Part shown: in pieces, positions 41,962 through 50,843 of the stretch
Layout of the letters: each line of letters starts with the position of its first letter
How positions within the stretch are numbered: position 1 is the stretch's first letter
Source of the DNA: Sphingopyxis sp. YR583
GTDB lineage: Bacteria > Pseudomonadota > Alphaproteobacteria > Sphingomonadales > Sphingomonadaceae
NCBI RefSeq assembly: GCF_900108295.1
Contig: NZ_FNWK01000001.1
Span: 2,038,501 to 2,102,500, forward strand
Reading direction: 5' to 3'
Length of the DNA stretch: 64,000 bases
Translations under genes and position numbers: made by a program
The notes under the pieces: model-generated
Seen by the model: only the letters and a program-made list of their open reading frames with translations
What the model was told of the DNA's origin: nothing
Databases searched by the model: none

Positions 41962-42333
41962 ATGATGATTGGCTATGTGACGCTGGGAACGAAGGATATC
42001 GCCAAGGCGGCGGAATTTTACGATGCGATTGCCGCCGAACTCGAAACGCCGCGGATGATGGAATATGACACCTTCATCGCGTGGGGAAAACCGGGCGGCG
42101 GCGCCGGGATCGGCATTACAAAACCTTTCGACGGCAATGTGGCGACGGTCGGCAACGGCGTGATGGTCGCGCTTGAGGCGAAGGATCAGGATCAGGTCCA
42201 GCGCCTTTACGATATCGCACTTGCGCATGGCGGCACGTGCGAGGGCCCTCCGGGACCGCGCGGCGAGGGATTCTACGCCGGCTATTTCCGCGATCCCGAC
42301 GGCAACAAGCTCAACGCTTTCATCATGGGATGA
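41962..42333 (+). CDS. VOC (glyoxalase/bleomycin resistance) family protein
   Basis: A 123-residue single vicinal-oxygen-chelate module. 'MIGYVTLGTKDIAKAAEFYD' opens the fold and 'GGTCEGPPGPRGEGFYAGYF' leads to the metal-ligand end 'RDPDGNKLNAFIMG'. Proteins of this shape include lactoylglutathione lyase-like and resistance proteins; none can be singled out. GGGAGA precedes the ATG. It is a stand-alone gene between the protease terminator and the HerA-like ATPase. Confidence 0.83.
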   Translation: MMIGYVTLGTKDIAKAAEFYDAIAAELETPRMMEYDTFIAWGKPGGGAGIGITKPFDGNVATVGNGVMVALEAKDQDQVQRLYDIALAHGGTCEGPPGPRGEGFYAGYFRDPDGNKLNAFIMG

Positions 42334-42395
42334 CGCTTGGCAGCGCTGCGCCGCCGCTCTAACCTGTCCGTCTATTTTCGAGTGGAGGACAGCGG

Positions 42396-43991
42396 GTGAG
42401 CGACGGCAGCACGGCAAGCGAAATCTATATCGGCCTTGGCGGCGGCGGTGCGGCGGATGGCCCGCGCCAGTCGCTGGTGCTCAAACGCGCCAACCGTCAC
42501 GGGCTGATCGCGGGCGCGACCGGTACCGGCAAGACGGTGACGTTGCAGGGGCTTGCGGAAGGTTTCTCGGCGGTCGGCGTCCCGGTGTTCGTCGCCGACG
42601 TGAAGGGCGATCTTGCCGGCATGGCGATGGCGGGCAGCCCGACGTCGAAAATGCACGAGATTTTCGCCGCGCGCGCGGCCGAGATCGGCGACAGCGAATG
42701 GGCGTATCGCGACAATCCGGTGATCTTCTGGGATCTGTTCGGCGAGCAGGGGCATCCGATCCGCACGACGATTTCGGAAATGGGGCCGCTGCTGCTCGCG
42801 CGGCTGATGGGCCTCAACGAAGTGCAGGAAGGCGTGCTTGCGATCGCGTTCCGGGTCGCCGACGAACAGAATCTGCTGCTCCTCGACCTTGGCGACCTGC
42901 AGGCGATGCTTGCCTGGTGCGCCGAAAATGCCGACGAGTTGACGACGAAATATGGCAATGTGTCGAAGGCGACCGTCGGGACGATCCAGCGGCAATTGCT
43001 CACGCTCGAAACGCAGGGCGGCGACCATTTCTTCGGCGAACCCGCGCTCGACATCCATGACATGATTCGCACCGACGAGAATGGCCGTGGCTATGTGAAC
43101 ATCCTCGCCGCCGACAAGTTGATGGCGAGCCCCAAGCTCTACGTGACCTTCCTGCTCTGGCTGCTTTCGGAGATGTTCGAAACGCTTCCCGAGGTTGGCG
43201 ATCCCGACAAGCCCAAGCTCGTCTTCTTCTTCGACGAGGCGCACCTGCTCTTCGACGACGCACCGCCCGCGCTAGCCGAGAAGATCGAACAGGTCGTGCG
43301 TCTGATCCGCTCGAAAGGCGTCGGCGTCTATTTCGTCACGCAGAACCCGATCGACATTCCCGAGGATGTTGCGGGCCAGCTCGGCAACCGCGTCCAGCAT
43401 GCGCTACGTGCCTTCACTCCGCGCGATCAGAAGGCGGTGAAAGCGGCCGCCGAGACCTTCCGCCCCAATCCCAAGGTCGATGTCGCGCGCGAGATCACCG
43501 AACTGAAAGTTGGTGAGGCGCTGGTCTCGCTGCTGATGGCCGACGGCGCGCCGTCGCCCGTCGAGCGCACGCTCATCAAGCCGCCCTGCTCGCGCGCCGG
43601 TCCTCTGGAGGCCAAGGAGCGCGCGATCATCAAGTCGATTTCGCCCGTCGAGGGCAAATATGACACGCCGGTCGACCGCGAAAGCGCCGAGGAACTGCTC
43701 GCCGCGAAGGCCGAGCAGGCACAGGCGGCTGCGATCGAAGCGAAGGCGCAGGTCGAGGCCGACAAGCAGGCCGCGATCGCCGCGAAGGAAGAGGCAAAGC
43801 GCAAGGCGGCCGAAGAGAAGGAGCGGCTGCGCCTCGAAAAGGCCGCGGCGCGCGAGGCGGCGAAACCGTCGATGGCCGAGAAGATGGTGCAGTCGGCGGC
43901 ACGTTCGGCCGCGACGAGCCTCGGCCGGCAGGTTGCGGGCAAGTTCGGCGGCCAGCTCATGCGCGGGATATTGGGCAGCCTTTTCAAATGA
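42396..43991 (+). CDS. HerA-like / DUF853 ATPase
   Basis: A 531-residue FtsK/HerA-type ATPase of the DUF853 family, starting at GTG 42396 after GGAGG. Walker A is '[16 protein letters not shown]' (about residues 38-50) and Walker B is '[20 protein letters not shown]' (about 274-290). A helix-rich, Ala/Lys/Glu coiled-coil tail ('[20 protein letters not shown]') precedes a short Gly-rich C-terminus. Proteins of this family are annotated as helicases but their role in bacteria is unclear. Its end overlaps the globin-like gene in ATGA. Confidence 0.87.
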   Translation: MSDGSTASEIYIGLGGGGAADGPRQSLVLKRANRHGLIAGATGTGKTVTLQGLAEGFSAVGVPVFVADVKGDLAGMAMAGSPTSKMHEIFAARAAEIGDSEWAYRDNPVIFWDLFGEQGHPIRTTISEMGPLLLARLMGLNEVQEGVLAIAFRVADEQNLLLLDLGDLQAMLAWCAENADELTTKYGNVSKATVGTIQRQLLTLETQGGDHFFGEPALDIHDMIRTDENGRGYVNILAADKLMASPKLYVTFLLWLLSEMFETLPEVGDPDKPKLVFFFDEAHLLFDDAPPALAEKIEQVVRLIRSKGVGVYFVTQNPIDIPEDVAGQLGNRVQHALRAFTPRDQKAVKAAAETFRPNPKVDVAREITELKVGEALVSLLMADGAPSPVERTLIKPPCSRAGPLEAKERAIIKSISPVEGKYDTPVDRESAEELLAAKAEQAQAAAIEAKAQVEADKQAAIAAKEEAKRKAAEEKERLRLEKAAAREAAKPSMAEKMVQSAARSAATSLGRQVAGKFGGQLMRGILGSLFK

Positions 43992-44440
43992 GCGATACCG
44001 ATGCCGCGTTGATGGAGGTGAGCCTGACGGCCGTCGCCGACGCCGGCATCGATATCCGCCATATGCTGTTCGAGCGATTCTTCGCCGCCTATCCCGAACG
44101 CCGCGCGAGCTTCATTTCGATCGATGCGTCTTCGCGGCGGATGACCGACGAAACATTGCAGATGATGTTCGGTCTCGCGCAGGGCGAGGGCTGGGTGTGG
44201 CCGCTCGTCGCCGAACTCGTCTTTACCCACCGATCCTATGGCGCGTTGCCGATCGCCGAATATGACGCCTTCATCGACATGACGGTCGAGGAACTGGGCG
44301 TTGCCGCGGGAACTGCTTGGAATGCCGGCGCGGCAGCCGCCTGGCAGCGCCATGCCGATGCGCTCAAGGCGATGATCCGCACCGCGCGCGCCGAATGGGA
44401 GCGGGCGATGCCGGCGGGAGCACCGCAGCCGGCCGGCTGA
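43988..44440 (+). CDS. Globin-like protein
   Basis: A 150-residue all-helical protein. The segments '[20 protein letters not shown]' and '[20 protein letters not shown]' are placed like the E and F helices of a globin. His81 in 'VFTHRSYG' is the best candidate for a proximal heme ligand, though a clear distal residue is not evident. This assignment is by pattern, so heme binding is an inference. It is translationally coupled to the HerA-like ATPase and is followed by a P450 gene 101 bases on. Confidence 0.5.
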   Translation: MSDTDAALMEVSLTAVADAGIDIRHMLFERFFAAYPERRASFISIDASSRRMTDETLQMMFGLAQGEGWVWPLVAELVFTHRSYGALPIAEYDAFIDMTVEELGVAAGTAWNAGAAAAWQRHADALKAMIRTARAEWERAMPAGAPQPAG

Positions 44441-44541
44441 CCGATCGTAACCTTTGCGCCGTGAGGGGCTTCGGATGGCGCCTTTCGGCAGGCGCGCGTC
44501 CGGGCTCGACAGACGCCACATGATCGGGCAGCTTGGGTTGC

Positions 44542-45828
44542 ATGACAAAACCTATACTGCCTGGAGAGGTAGCCGCCGCCGTCGTCGACCCCGTCGCATA
44601 CGGCAATTGGGATCCGCTGCACGAGCAGCTTGCGTGGGCGCGCGCCAATATGCCGCTTGGCGTTGCGGAGAATGAAGATCACGATCCCTTCTGGCTCGTG
44701 ACGCGGCACGCCGACATCATGGCGATCAGCCGCGATCCGCAGCGTTTCGCGAACGGCATCCGTCCGACCGTGCTCACCAACCGCGACGGCGAGGCACTGG
44801 CGCGCGCTGCGACGCCGAACAATGACGGGCATCTGATTCGCTCGCTGGTCCAGATGGATGCGCCCGACCATATGAAATACCGGCTGCTGACACAGAGCTG
44901 GTTCATGCCCAAAAATCTGAAGATCGTCGAAGACCGTATTCGCCAGCTCGCGCGCGAGACCGTCGACCATATGCTGGAAGCGGGGCCAGAGACCGACTTC
45001 GCCCGCGACGTGGCGGCGCATTATCCGCTGCGCGTCATCATGGACATATTGGGCGTTCCGCCCGAGGACGAACCGCGCATGCTGATGCTGACGCAGCAGC
45101 TGTTCGGCCCCACCGACCCCGAGCTGAACCGGAGCCGGGAGGCGATCACGAGCGCCGAACAGGCGATCGCGATGCTCCACTATGTCATCGCCGATTTCGA
45201 AAATTACTTCGGGGCGCTGACCGCCGATCGCCGCGCCAACCCGCGCGAGGATATCGCAACGGTCATTGCAAACGCCATGGTCGGCGGCGAACAGATCCCC
45301 GACCGCGAACTCGCCGGCTATTATATGATCATCGCGACGGCGGGCCATGACACAACGAGCGCGTCGACCGCAGGCGCCATCATGGAGCTGGCGAAGAACC
45401 CCGCGCTGTTCGAGCGTTTCCGCGCCGCGGACAGCGACAAGGCCGGTCTCATCGAGGAAGCGATTCGCTGGACGACGCCGGTCCAGCATTTCATGCGCAG
45501 CGCCAAGGAAGACGTCGAAATCGGCGGACAGACGATCCGTGCGGGCGACTGGCTGATGCTCAACTATGTTTCGGGAAACCGCGACGACGCCGTGTTCGCA
45601 AATCCCTTTGTCTTCGATCCCGACCGCGAAAAGAATCAACAGATCGCCTTCGGTTTCGGTGCGCACGTCTGCCTCGGCCAGCATCTCGCGCGCATGGAGA
45701 TGCGCATATTGATGGAAGAGCTTTTGCCGCGGCTGAAGAGTCTTGAGCTCGCAGGTGAAGCCGCACGCGTCGAGTCGGTGTTCGTCGGCGGGCTAAAGCG
45801 TCTGCCGATAAGATTCGTCGCGGCTTAA
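44542..45828 (+). CDS. Cytochrome P450 monooxygenase (second copy type)
   Basis: A soluble P450 of 428 residues from ATG 44542; an in-frame TTG at 44533 would add three residues. The I helix 'YYMIIATAGHDTTSASTAGA' has the Asp-Thr-Thr motif, 'EEAIR' provides ExxR, and 'FGFGAHVCLGQHLARMEMR' holds the heme cysteine (Cys377). It is only distantly similar to the P450 at 8385, whose I helix reads GGNETT. No redox partner is adjacent. Substrate unknown. Confidence 0.93.
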   Translation: MTKPILPGEVAAAVVDPVAYGNWDPLHEQLAWARANMPLGVAENEDHDPFWLVTRHADIMAISRDPQRFANGIRPTVLTNRDGEALARAATPNNDGHLIRSLVQMDAPDHMKYRLLTQSWFMPKNLKIVEDRIRQLARETVDHMLEAGPETDFARDVAAHYPLRVIMDILGVPPEDEPRMLMLTQQLFGPTDPELNRSREAITSAEQAIAMLHYVIADFENYFGALTADRRANPREDIATVIANAMVGGEQIPDRELAGYYMIIATAGHDTTSASTAGAIMELAKNPALFERFRAADSDKAGLIEEAIRWTTPVQHFMRSAKEDVEIGGQTIRAGDWLMLNYVSGNRDDAVFANPFVFDPDREKNQQIAFGFGAHVCLGQHLARMEMRILMEELLPRLKSLELAGEAARVESVFVGGLKRLPIRFVAA

Positions 45829-45917
45829 CTCGGCGCGATTCGGGCTCCTGCTGCCGCAACCGCTGGAACAACGCCGAATCGGGCTGCGTTCCACGTTCGC
45901 TGTAATAGGAGCTAGAT

Positions 45918-46145
45918 ATGGCTGTTCTGAAAAAGGCTGCGATTTCTCTCGCGGCGATCTCCATGGTCCTTTCGCCCGTCGCCGCCTCCGCTGCGTCCAG
46001 CGCGGTGCGCGCCGCATCGGCCGCCGAAGGCCAGAACGATCTCGAAGGCGGAAGCTGGGTTGCGATCGTCCTTGGTCTGGCGATCGTCGCTGGCGGAATC
46101 TGGCTGGTCGTCGACGATAATGACGATGAGCCGGTCAGCCCTTAA
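45918..46145 (+). CDS. Small secreted or membrane protein, unknown function
   Basis: A 75-residue protein with GGAG nine bases before ATG 45918. A cleavable signal ('ISLAAISMVLSPVAASAASS') is followed by a short linker and a hydrophobic helix ('WVAIVLGLAIVAGGIWLVV'), then an acidic tail, 'DDNDDEPVSP'. Small proteins with this signal-plus-helix-plus-acidic-tail shape are frequent in sphingomonads, and none has an assigned role. Confidence 0.68.
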   Translation: MAVLKKAAISLAAISMVLSPVAASAASSAVRAASAAEGQNDLEGGSWVAIVLGLAIVAGGIWLVVDDNDDEPVSP

Positions 46146-46165
46146 ATCGGGCCGGGGCTTGCTTG

Positions 46166-46576
46166 CTAGATTTTCTCGCCGGGAAAGAAACGCGCGACCA
46201 CTTCGCTTGCCAGCCGTGCAGGGCGTAGCGTCTGTGCGTCGATGCAACACCAGCTTGATTTGACCTCGGCAAGCACATCCTCGCCGCGTTTGATGATCGT
46301 TTCATAAAAGGCGCGCGCCCCCTGTACTTTTTCGAGGATGACAGTCGCAATGACCTGATCGTCGAGGAAGGCAGGGCGGCGATAGGTGATCTCGTGCTTC
46401 AGCGCGACCCACAGATGCGCCGCGACCGCGTCGGGCGGCGCAATGTGGCGCCAATGCGCCAGCACCGCTTCCTGCACCCAGCTCAGATAATGCGCGTTAT
46501 TCACATGACCCATGAAGTCGATCACATCGGGACCGACCTTGATGTCATGGTCATGGGGCAAGGCAGCGCTACTCAT
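46166..46576 (-). CDS. Acyl-CoA thioesterase (4HBT hotdog fold)
   Basis: A 136-residue hotdog thioesterase. 'VIDFMGHVNNAHYLSWVQEA' contains the conserved Asp-x-x-Gly-His-x-Asn-Asn core; the Asp13-type catalytic position is filled by the Asp of 'DVIDFMGH'. It hydrolyses acyl-CoA or 4-hydroxybenzoyl-CoA-like esters. A perfect GTTGACA-CTAA-TGTCAAC palindrome sits four bases upstream of the ATG, implying tight control by a dimeric repressor. It lies after queF on the same strand. Confidence 0.85.
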   Translation of the reverse strand: MSSAALPHDHDIKVGPDVIDFMGHVNNAHYLSWVQEAVLAHWRHIAPPDAVAAHLWVALKHEITYRRPAFLDDQVIATVILEKVQGARAFYETIIKRGEDVLAEVKSSWCCIDAQTLRPARLASEVVARFFPGEKI

Positions 46577-46579
46577 ATC

Positions 46580-46597
46580 GTTGACACTAATGTCAAC
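46580..46597. promoter_or_regulatory. 18-base palindrome at the thioesterase start, probable operator
   Basis: GTTGACA (46580-46586), CTAA, TGTCAAC (46591-46597): a perfect 7-base inverted repeat ending four bases before the thioesterase ATG. The core TTGAC-N6-GTCAA is shared with a palindrome before phaB. Its position would block initiation or early elongation. Confidence 0.6.
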
Positions 46598-46645
46598 AAT
46601 TCGTGACGGAAAGATGAAATAGCGGCTGGCCCGGCAGAAATCTCG

Positions 46646-47116
46646 TCAGCCCCGCCCGCGGTAGGGCGCGACGCCTTGGTCGGGGAGCCACAAATCAGCC
46701 GGCGGCGCGCTCGATTGCCAGAACACGTCGATCGGAATGCCGCCGCGTGGATACCAGTAACCGCCGATGCGTAGCCATTTGGGTTGCATTTCGTCGAACA
46801 GGCGGCGGCCGATGCCGACAGTGCAATCTTCGTGAAAGCCCGCATGGTTGCGGAACGAACCGAGAAAGAGCTTGAGGCTTTTCGATTCGACGATCGTCTC
46901 GCCGGGCGCATAGTCGATGACGAGATGCGCGAAGTCGGGCTGTCCGGTCACGGGGCAGAGCGAGGTGAACTCGGGCGCCGCGAAGCGGACGAGATAGAGC
47001 TCGCCGGTACGCGGATTGGGAACATAATCGAGAACGGCCGCCTCGGGCGAGGCAGGAAGTTCACTGGATTGGCCGAGATGTTTCGGCGCGAGCGGGGTAG
47101 GGCTGGAATCGGTCAT
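46646..47116 (-). CDS. queF: NADPH-dependent 7-cyano-7-deazaguanine reductase
   Basis: A 156-residue QueF of the short (YkvM) type that reduces preQ0 to preQ1 in queuosine synthesis. The covalent-catalysis cysteine is in '[20 protein letters not shown]'. The NADPH and substrate motif '[20 protein letters not shown]' and the C-terminal 'PIDVFWQ' are diagnostic. No preQ1 riboswitch was recognised in the 118-base upstream gap. Other queuosine genes are not in the window. Confidence 0.95.
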   Translation of the reverse strand: MTDSSPTPLAPKHLGQSSELPASPEAAVLDYVPNPRTGELYLVRFAAPEFTSLCPVTGQPDFAHLVIDYAPGETIVESKSLKLFLGSFRNHAGFHEDCTVGIGRRLFDEMQPKWLRIGGYWYPRGGIPIDVFWQSSAPPADLWLPDQGVAPYRGRG

Positions 47117-47234
47117 GGAAAGGCTCTAGTGCGCAGCGGCGCCGAAGTCACCGACAGGTTGGACGGAAGCGGCCGGGTTCAGCGCCAATTCAGCGGCGCG
47201 TGCGAGATATGGGTAGTGTGGGATCGCGGACAAG

Positions 47235-48542
47235 ATGACGGTGCGTAACTTCGGGCGAGAACAGGTTGCAACGCTTGCGCTTGCGGCGGCTCTGCTGGCG
47301 GCGGCGACGCCCGCGCGCGCGCAAGACGCTGGAACCTCGTCCCGCCCGATCGATTTCCGCCTTCCGCCGCCCGCCGATGACGGCCGGACACCGGGGGTGC
47401 AGGGCCCGTCCGACAATGGCTTGCCGCCAGTCGCGCCGGGCGAACGGCGCGGCGTGCCGACGCCAACCCCCGCGCCGACCCCGACACCAACGCAGCCGGT
47501 GGCGCCGCCACGCGTAACCTCGACCCAGCCCGCCACCGCAACCCCGGCTCCCGCGCCCGCGTCGACACGGCGCGACACGCCTGTGACCGCGGCACCGCGC
47601 GCGGCGGCGCCGGAGGCCGCGAGCGCGGTGCCTGCGAATCCGACCGACAATCCGGCCTTGCCGCCACTCGAGACGACCGCCCCACCGGCGGCCGGAGCCA
47701 CGTCCGTTCCGGCCGACGAAGCGCCGGTCGCGGAGGCCCCCGCGAGCGCACCGTCGGGTACGCCGATATGGGCCTGGCTGCTGGCCGTCATCGCAGCCGG
47801 CGCTGCCGGATTCTGGTATTGGCGCCGCCGCGCGGCGCCCGCAGGGCCGCCGCTCGACGAGATCGACGCAGCACCGCGCCCGGCCGCGCCGCGTCCCACA
47901 CCTCGGGCGGCGCAAACACCGCCCAAGCCGCCGGTTCCGGTTCCGCCGCAGCCGTCAGCGCCGCCGCCTGCCGCCCGGCCCACGCCGTCCCCGGCCCAGC
48001 CGCTCGTGACCCGCGCTGCTGGCGAGAAGCGTGCGGTCGTCGGGATGACACTCGATGTGCGGAGCATCCGCTTCGCCGCCGATCATGTCGCGGTCGGCTT
48101 CGCGCTCAACCTGCTCAATCAGGGGACGACGCCGGCGACGGGGCTGATGGTCCGAATCGCGCTCAATCAGGGTTCGGCGATGACCGAGCCCGTGCTGGCC
48201 CGCTTCTTCGACGGGGCGGGGGGCAGCGTGCTGCGCGACGACATGATGCTGGCGGTCGGCGCGGGCGAGGAATTGTCGACCGAGGTCATGTTGCCGCGCG
48301 CGGCAATCGAACCGCTGATGATCGGCGGCAAGCCGATGCTGGTCCCCGTCATCGCCTTCGATGTCACCTATCATTGGGATGGCGAGGGCGAAGCGTTCGG
48401 ACAGAATGCGGGCAGTTTCGTGCTCGGCCGCGAACAGGGCGCAAGCGGCAGCGAAAAGCTCGCGCCTCTGCCGCTCGACCGCGCTTCCTACACGGTCGAG
48501 CGTCCGGGCGCCCGCGCGACCGCAATCAAGCGCGCGCAATAA
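47235..48542 (+). CDS. Proline-rich membrane-anchored protein, unknown function
   Basis: A 435-residue protein with three parts: a signal peptide ('ATLALAAALLAAATPARAQD'); a Pro/Ala/Thr-rich stretch (about 30-165) resembling a periplasm-spanning linker; and a transmembrane helix ('IWAWLLAVIAAGAAGFWYWR'). A second Pro-rich stretch leads to a C-terminal beta-rich domain (about 265-420) with 'GMTLDVRSIRFAADHVAVGF' and 'LRDDMMLAVGAGEELSTEVM'. The C-terminal domain would be cytoplasmic if the topology is as drawn. I do not recognise the family; no enzymatic motif is seen. Confidence 0.65.
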   Translation: MTVRNFGREQVATLALAAALLAAATPARAQDAGTSSRPIDFRLPPPADDGRTPGVQGPSDNGLPPVAPGERRGVPTPTPAPTPTPTQPVAPPRVTSTQPATATPAPAPASTRRDTPVTAAPRAAAPEAASAVPANPTDNPALPPLETTAPPAAGATSVPADEAPVAEAPASAPSGTPIWAWLLAVIAAGAAGFWYWRRRAAPAGPPLDEIDAAPRPAAPRPTPRAAQTPPKPPVPVPPQPSAPPPAARPTPSPAQPLVTRAAGEKRAVVGMTLDVRSIRFAADHVAVGFALNLLNQGTTPATGLMVRIALNQGSAMTEPVLARFFDGAGGSVLRDDMMLAVGAGEELSTEVMLPRAAIEPLMIGGKPMLVPVIAFDVTYHWDGEGEAFGQNAGSFVLGREQGASGSEKLAPLPLDRASYTVERPGARATAIKRAQ

Positions 48543-48603
48543 TCTGGCTCAAAACGACACTGCTTTTTTGTTGCGGTGCAGCATCGTCTGAGGCACATCT
48601 CCA

Positions 48604-48623
48604 CCGCGCTTGAAAAAGCGCGG
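48604..48623 (+). terminator. Strong hairpin after the Pro-rich gene, possible terminator
   Basis: CCGCGCTT (48604-48611) and AAGCGCGG (48616-48623) pair perfectly around a GAAA tetraloop. No T-run follows, so it may be a rho-dependent stop or a message-stabilising hairpin rather than an intrinsic terminator. Confidence 0.4.
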
Positions 48624-48725
48624 GGCGGGGCATAGGCTGACTATCCCCGGAAAGAAGCCACAGCAGGATGGCCGGGATAGGGACAGGCAAAACAGGTTCC
48701 CGACCGGCCGCAACAGGAGCATGAC

Positions 48726-49568
48726 ATGGACGCCTTGGTCTCAACCGACTGGCTGGAACGCGAACTGGGGGCATCGGACCTGCGGGTCGTCGATGCGACG
48801 AAATTTCTCGCCGATGCAGGACGCGACGCGCGCGCTGAATATGAGGCAGGCCACATTCCCGGCGCGGTGTTCATGGATCTTGCCGAACTGACCGACGCGT
48901 CGAACGCCGTCGACAATATGGCGCCACCGGCCGAAAAATTCGCGAGCCGCATGCAGTCGCTCGGTCTCGGCGACGGCAGCCGCATCGTGATCTATGACGA
49001 CAGCCCGCTCAAGAGCGCGGCGCGCGCCTGGTGGCTACTCAAACTGTTCGGCGCTCATGACGTCGCGTTGCTCGATGGCGGGCTTGCCAAGTGGAAGGCC
49101 GAGGGCCGCGCGCTCGAAATGGGCAAGCAGACGCTGCGCCATCGCCACTTCACCGTGTGGCGCGATGCCAAGGCGGTGCGCACCAAGGAACAGATGCTCG
49201 CGAACGTCGACAGCGGCGCCGAACAGGTCGTCGATGCGCGGCCTGCCGCCCGCTTTACGGGTGAGGAACGCGATCCGCGTGCGGGTGTCGCACCCGGCCA
49301 TATCCCGGGCTCGCGCAGCCTTCCGCACAGCGCGCTGTTCAACGCCGACGGAACGTGGAAGCAGGGCGACGAGCTGAAAGCGGCGTTCGATGCCGCCGGC
49401 GTCGATCTCGACAAGCCGCTCGTCACCACCTGCGGCAGCGGCATGACCGCGACCGTCGTCGCCTTTGGCGCGCACCTGCTCGGCAAGGACGATGTGGCGG
49501 TTTATGACGGTAGCTGGACCGAATGGGGCGCCGATCCGGCGACGCCGAAGGCGACCGGCGCGGCCTGA
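48726..49568 (+). CDS. sseA: 3-mercaptopyruvate sulfurtransferase
   Basis: A 280-residue tandem-rhodanese enzyme that moves sulfur from 3-mercaptopyruvate to an acceptor. The active loop is 'VTTCGSGMTATVVA' with Cys236; the CGSGxTA loop separates mercaptopyruvate sulfurtransferases from thiosulfate sulfurtransferases. The inactive N-terminal domain has 'RDARAEYEAGHIPGAVFMDL'. It precedes metC by 69 bases, so both may serve sulfur amino acid metabolism. Confidence 0.93.
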   Translation: MDALVSTDWLERELGASDLRVVDATKFLADAGRDARAEYEAGHIPGAVFMDLAELTDASNAVDNMAPPAEKFASRMQSLGLGDGSRIVIYDDSPLKSAARAWWLLKLFGAHDVALLDGGLAKWKAEGRALEMGKQTLRHRHFTVWRDAKAVRTKEQMLANVDSGAEQVVDARPAARFTGEERDPRAGVAPGHIPGSRSLPHSALFNADGTWKQGDELKAAFDAAGVDLDKPLVTTCGSGMTATVVAFGAHLLGKDDVAVYDGSWTEWGADPATPKATGAA

Positions 49569-49637
49569 GCCCGTCCGCGGGCGAAACCTGTTTCCGTGCC
49601 GCTGGCTTTTGGCGAGCGGCACGCTAACAAGGCGGGC

Positions 49638-50843
49638 ATGAACAACCGCGACGATAAAAGCCTCCGCCCTGCAACGAAACTGGTGCAGGGCGGTCGCCGG
49701 CCCGAATGGACCGGCGATCCCCGACTGGGCGGCAGCGTCGTCAATCCGCCGCTGTGGCGCGCCTCGACGATCCTTTACAACAATATCGCCGACCTTAAGG
49801 CGCGCGGCCATGCCACGCACGACAAACTCTATTACGGTCGGCGCGGCACGCCGACGGTATGGGCGCTCGCCGATGCGCTGACCGATCTCGAGGCCGAAGC
49901 CGAAGGCACCTTGCTATACCCGTCGGGTGTCGCGGCGATTTCGGCGGGGCTGCTCGCACTGCTGTCGCCCGGCGATCATCTGCTGATGGTCGACAGCGCT
50001 TACGAACCGACGCGCCTGTTCTGTAACGGCATGCTCGCGCGCTTCGGCGTCAGGACGACCTATTATGATCCGTCGATCGGCGCAGGCATCGCCGACCTGA
50101 TCATGGACGAAACGAAGCTCATCTTCCTCGAATCGCCGGGCAGCCTGACCTTTGAGGTGCAGGATATCCCCGCGATCGTTGCGGTCGCGCGCGAACGCGG
50201 CGTGACGACGATGCTCGACAACACCTGGGCGACGCCCCTGCTTTTTCCCGCGCTGGCGCACGGCGTCGATGCGACGGTGATGAGCCTGACCAAATATGTC
50301 GGTGGGCACAGCGACGCGATGATGGGATCGCTGACCGCCACCAGGGCGCTGTGGCCGCGGCTGCGGCATGCGACCTACCAGCTTGGCCTGTCGGTATCGC
50401 CCGACGATTGCGCGCTGATGCTGCGCGGGCTTCGCACGCTCGATGTCCGCCTGGCGCGGCATGGCGAAAATGGCCTCGCGGTTGCGAACTGGCTCGCCGC
50501 ACGGCCCGAGGTGGGCCGGGTGCTCCATCCGGCGCTGCCGGGCGATCCCGGCCATGCCATCTGGGCGCGCGATTTCACCGGGGCGAGCGGCCTGTTCGGC
50601 TTCACGCTCAAAGGCACCGACGATGCCGGCCGCACCCGCTTCATCGACGCCCTGTCGGCCTTTGGCATCGGATTCAGTTGGGGCGGTTATGAAAGCCTTG
50701 TCGTGCCCAGCAATCCGGACGAGATTCGTACCGCCGTTGCGTGGACCGACACCGATCCGCTCGTCCGCCTGTCGGTCGGGCTCGAGGATCCGGCCGATCT
50801 GATCGCCGACCTTGAACGCGGTTTCGCCGCGATGGCGGGATGA
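49638..50843 (+). CDS. metC: Cystathionine beta-lyase
   Basis: A 401-residue PLP enzyme of the Cys/Met metabolism family, from ATG 49638. The PLP lysine is Lys219 in 'MSLTKYVGGHSDAMMGSLTA'. 'YGRRGTPTVWALADALTDLE' and 'YGGYES'-type regions (here 'SWGGYESLVVPSNPDEIR') match the alphaproteobacterial MetC branch. It cleaves cystathionine to homocysteine, pyruvate and ammonia. It overlaps the MscS gene by four bases. Confidence 0.92.
   Translation: MNNRDDKSLRPATKLVQGGRRPEWTGDPRLGGSVVNPPLWRASTILYNNIADLKARGHATHDKLYYGRRGTPTVWALADALTDLEAEAEGTLLYPSGVAAISAGLLALLSPGDHLLMVDSAYEPTRLFCNGMLARFGVRTTYYDPSIGAGIADLIMDETKLIFLESPGSLTFEVQDIPAIVAVARERGVTTMLDNTWATPLLFPALAHGVDATVMSLTKYVGGHSDAMMGSLTATRALWPRLRHATYQLGLSVSPDDCALMLRGLRTLDVRLARHGENGLAVANWLAARPEVGRVLHPALPGDPGHAIWARDFTGASGLFGFTLKGTDDAGRTRFIDALSAFGIGFSWGGYESLVVPSNPDEIRTAVAWTDTDPLVRLSVGLEDPADLIADLERGFAAMAG

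Noticed and set aside
44441..44541. Small gene between the globin-like gene and the second P450
   Set aside because: No start with a ribosome binding site and no coding-like composition; the stretch is simply intergenic.
45829..45917. Terminator after the second P450
   Set aside because: Only a direct repeat (GATTCGGGCT / GAATCGGGCT) is present; no stable hairpin with a T-run.
47117..47234. preQ1 riboswitch upstream of queF
   Set aside because: The 118-base gap lacks a recognisable preQ1 aptamer; only common GC-rich sequence is seen.
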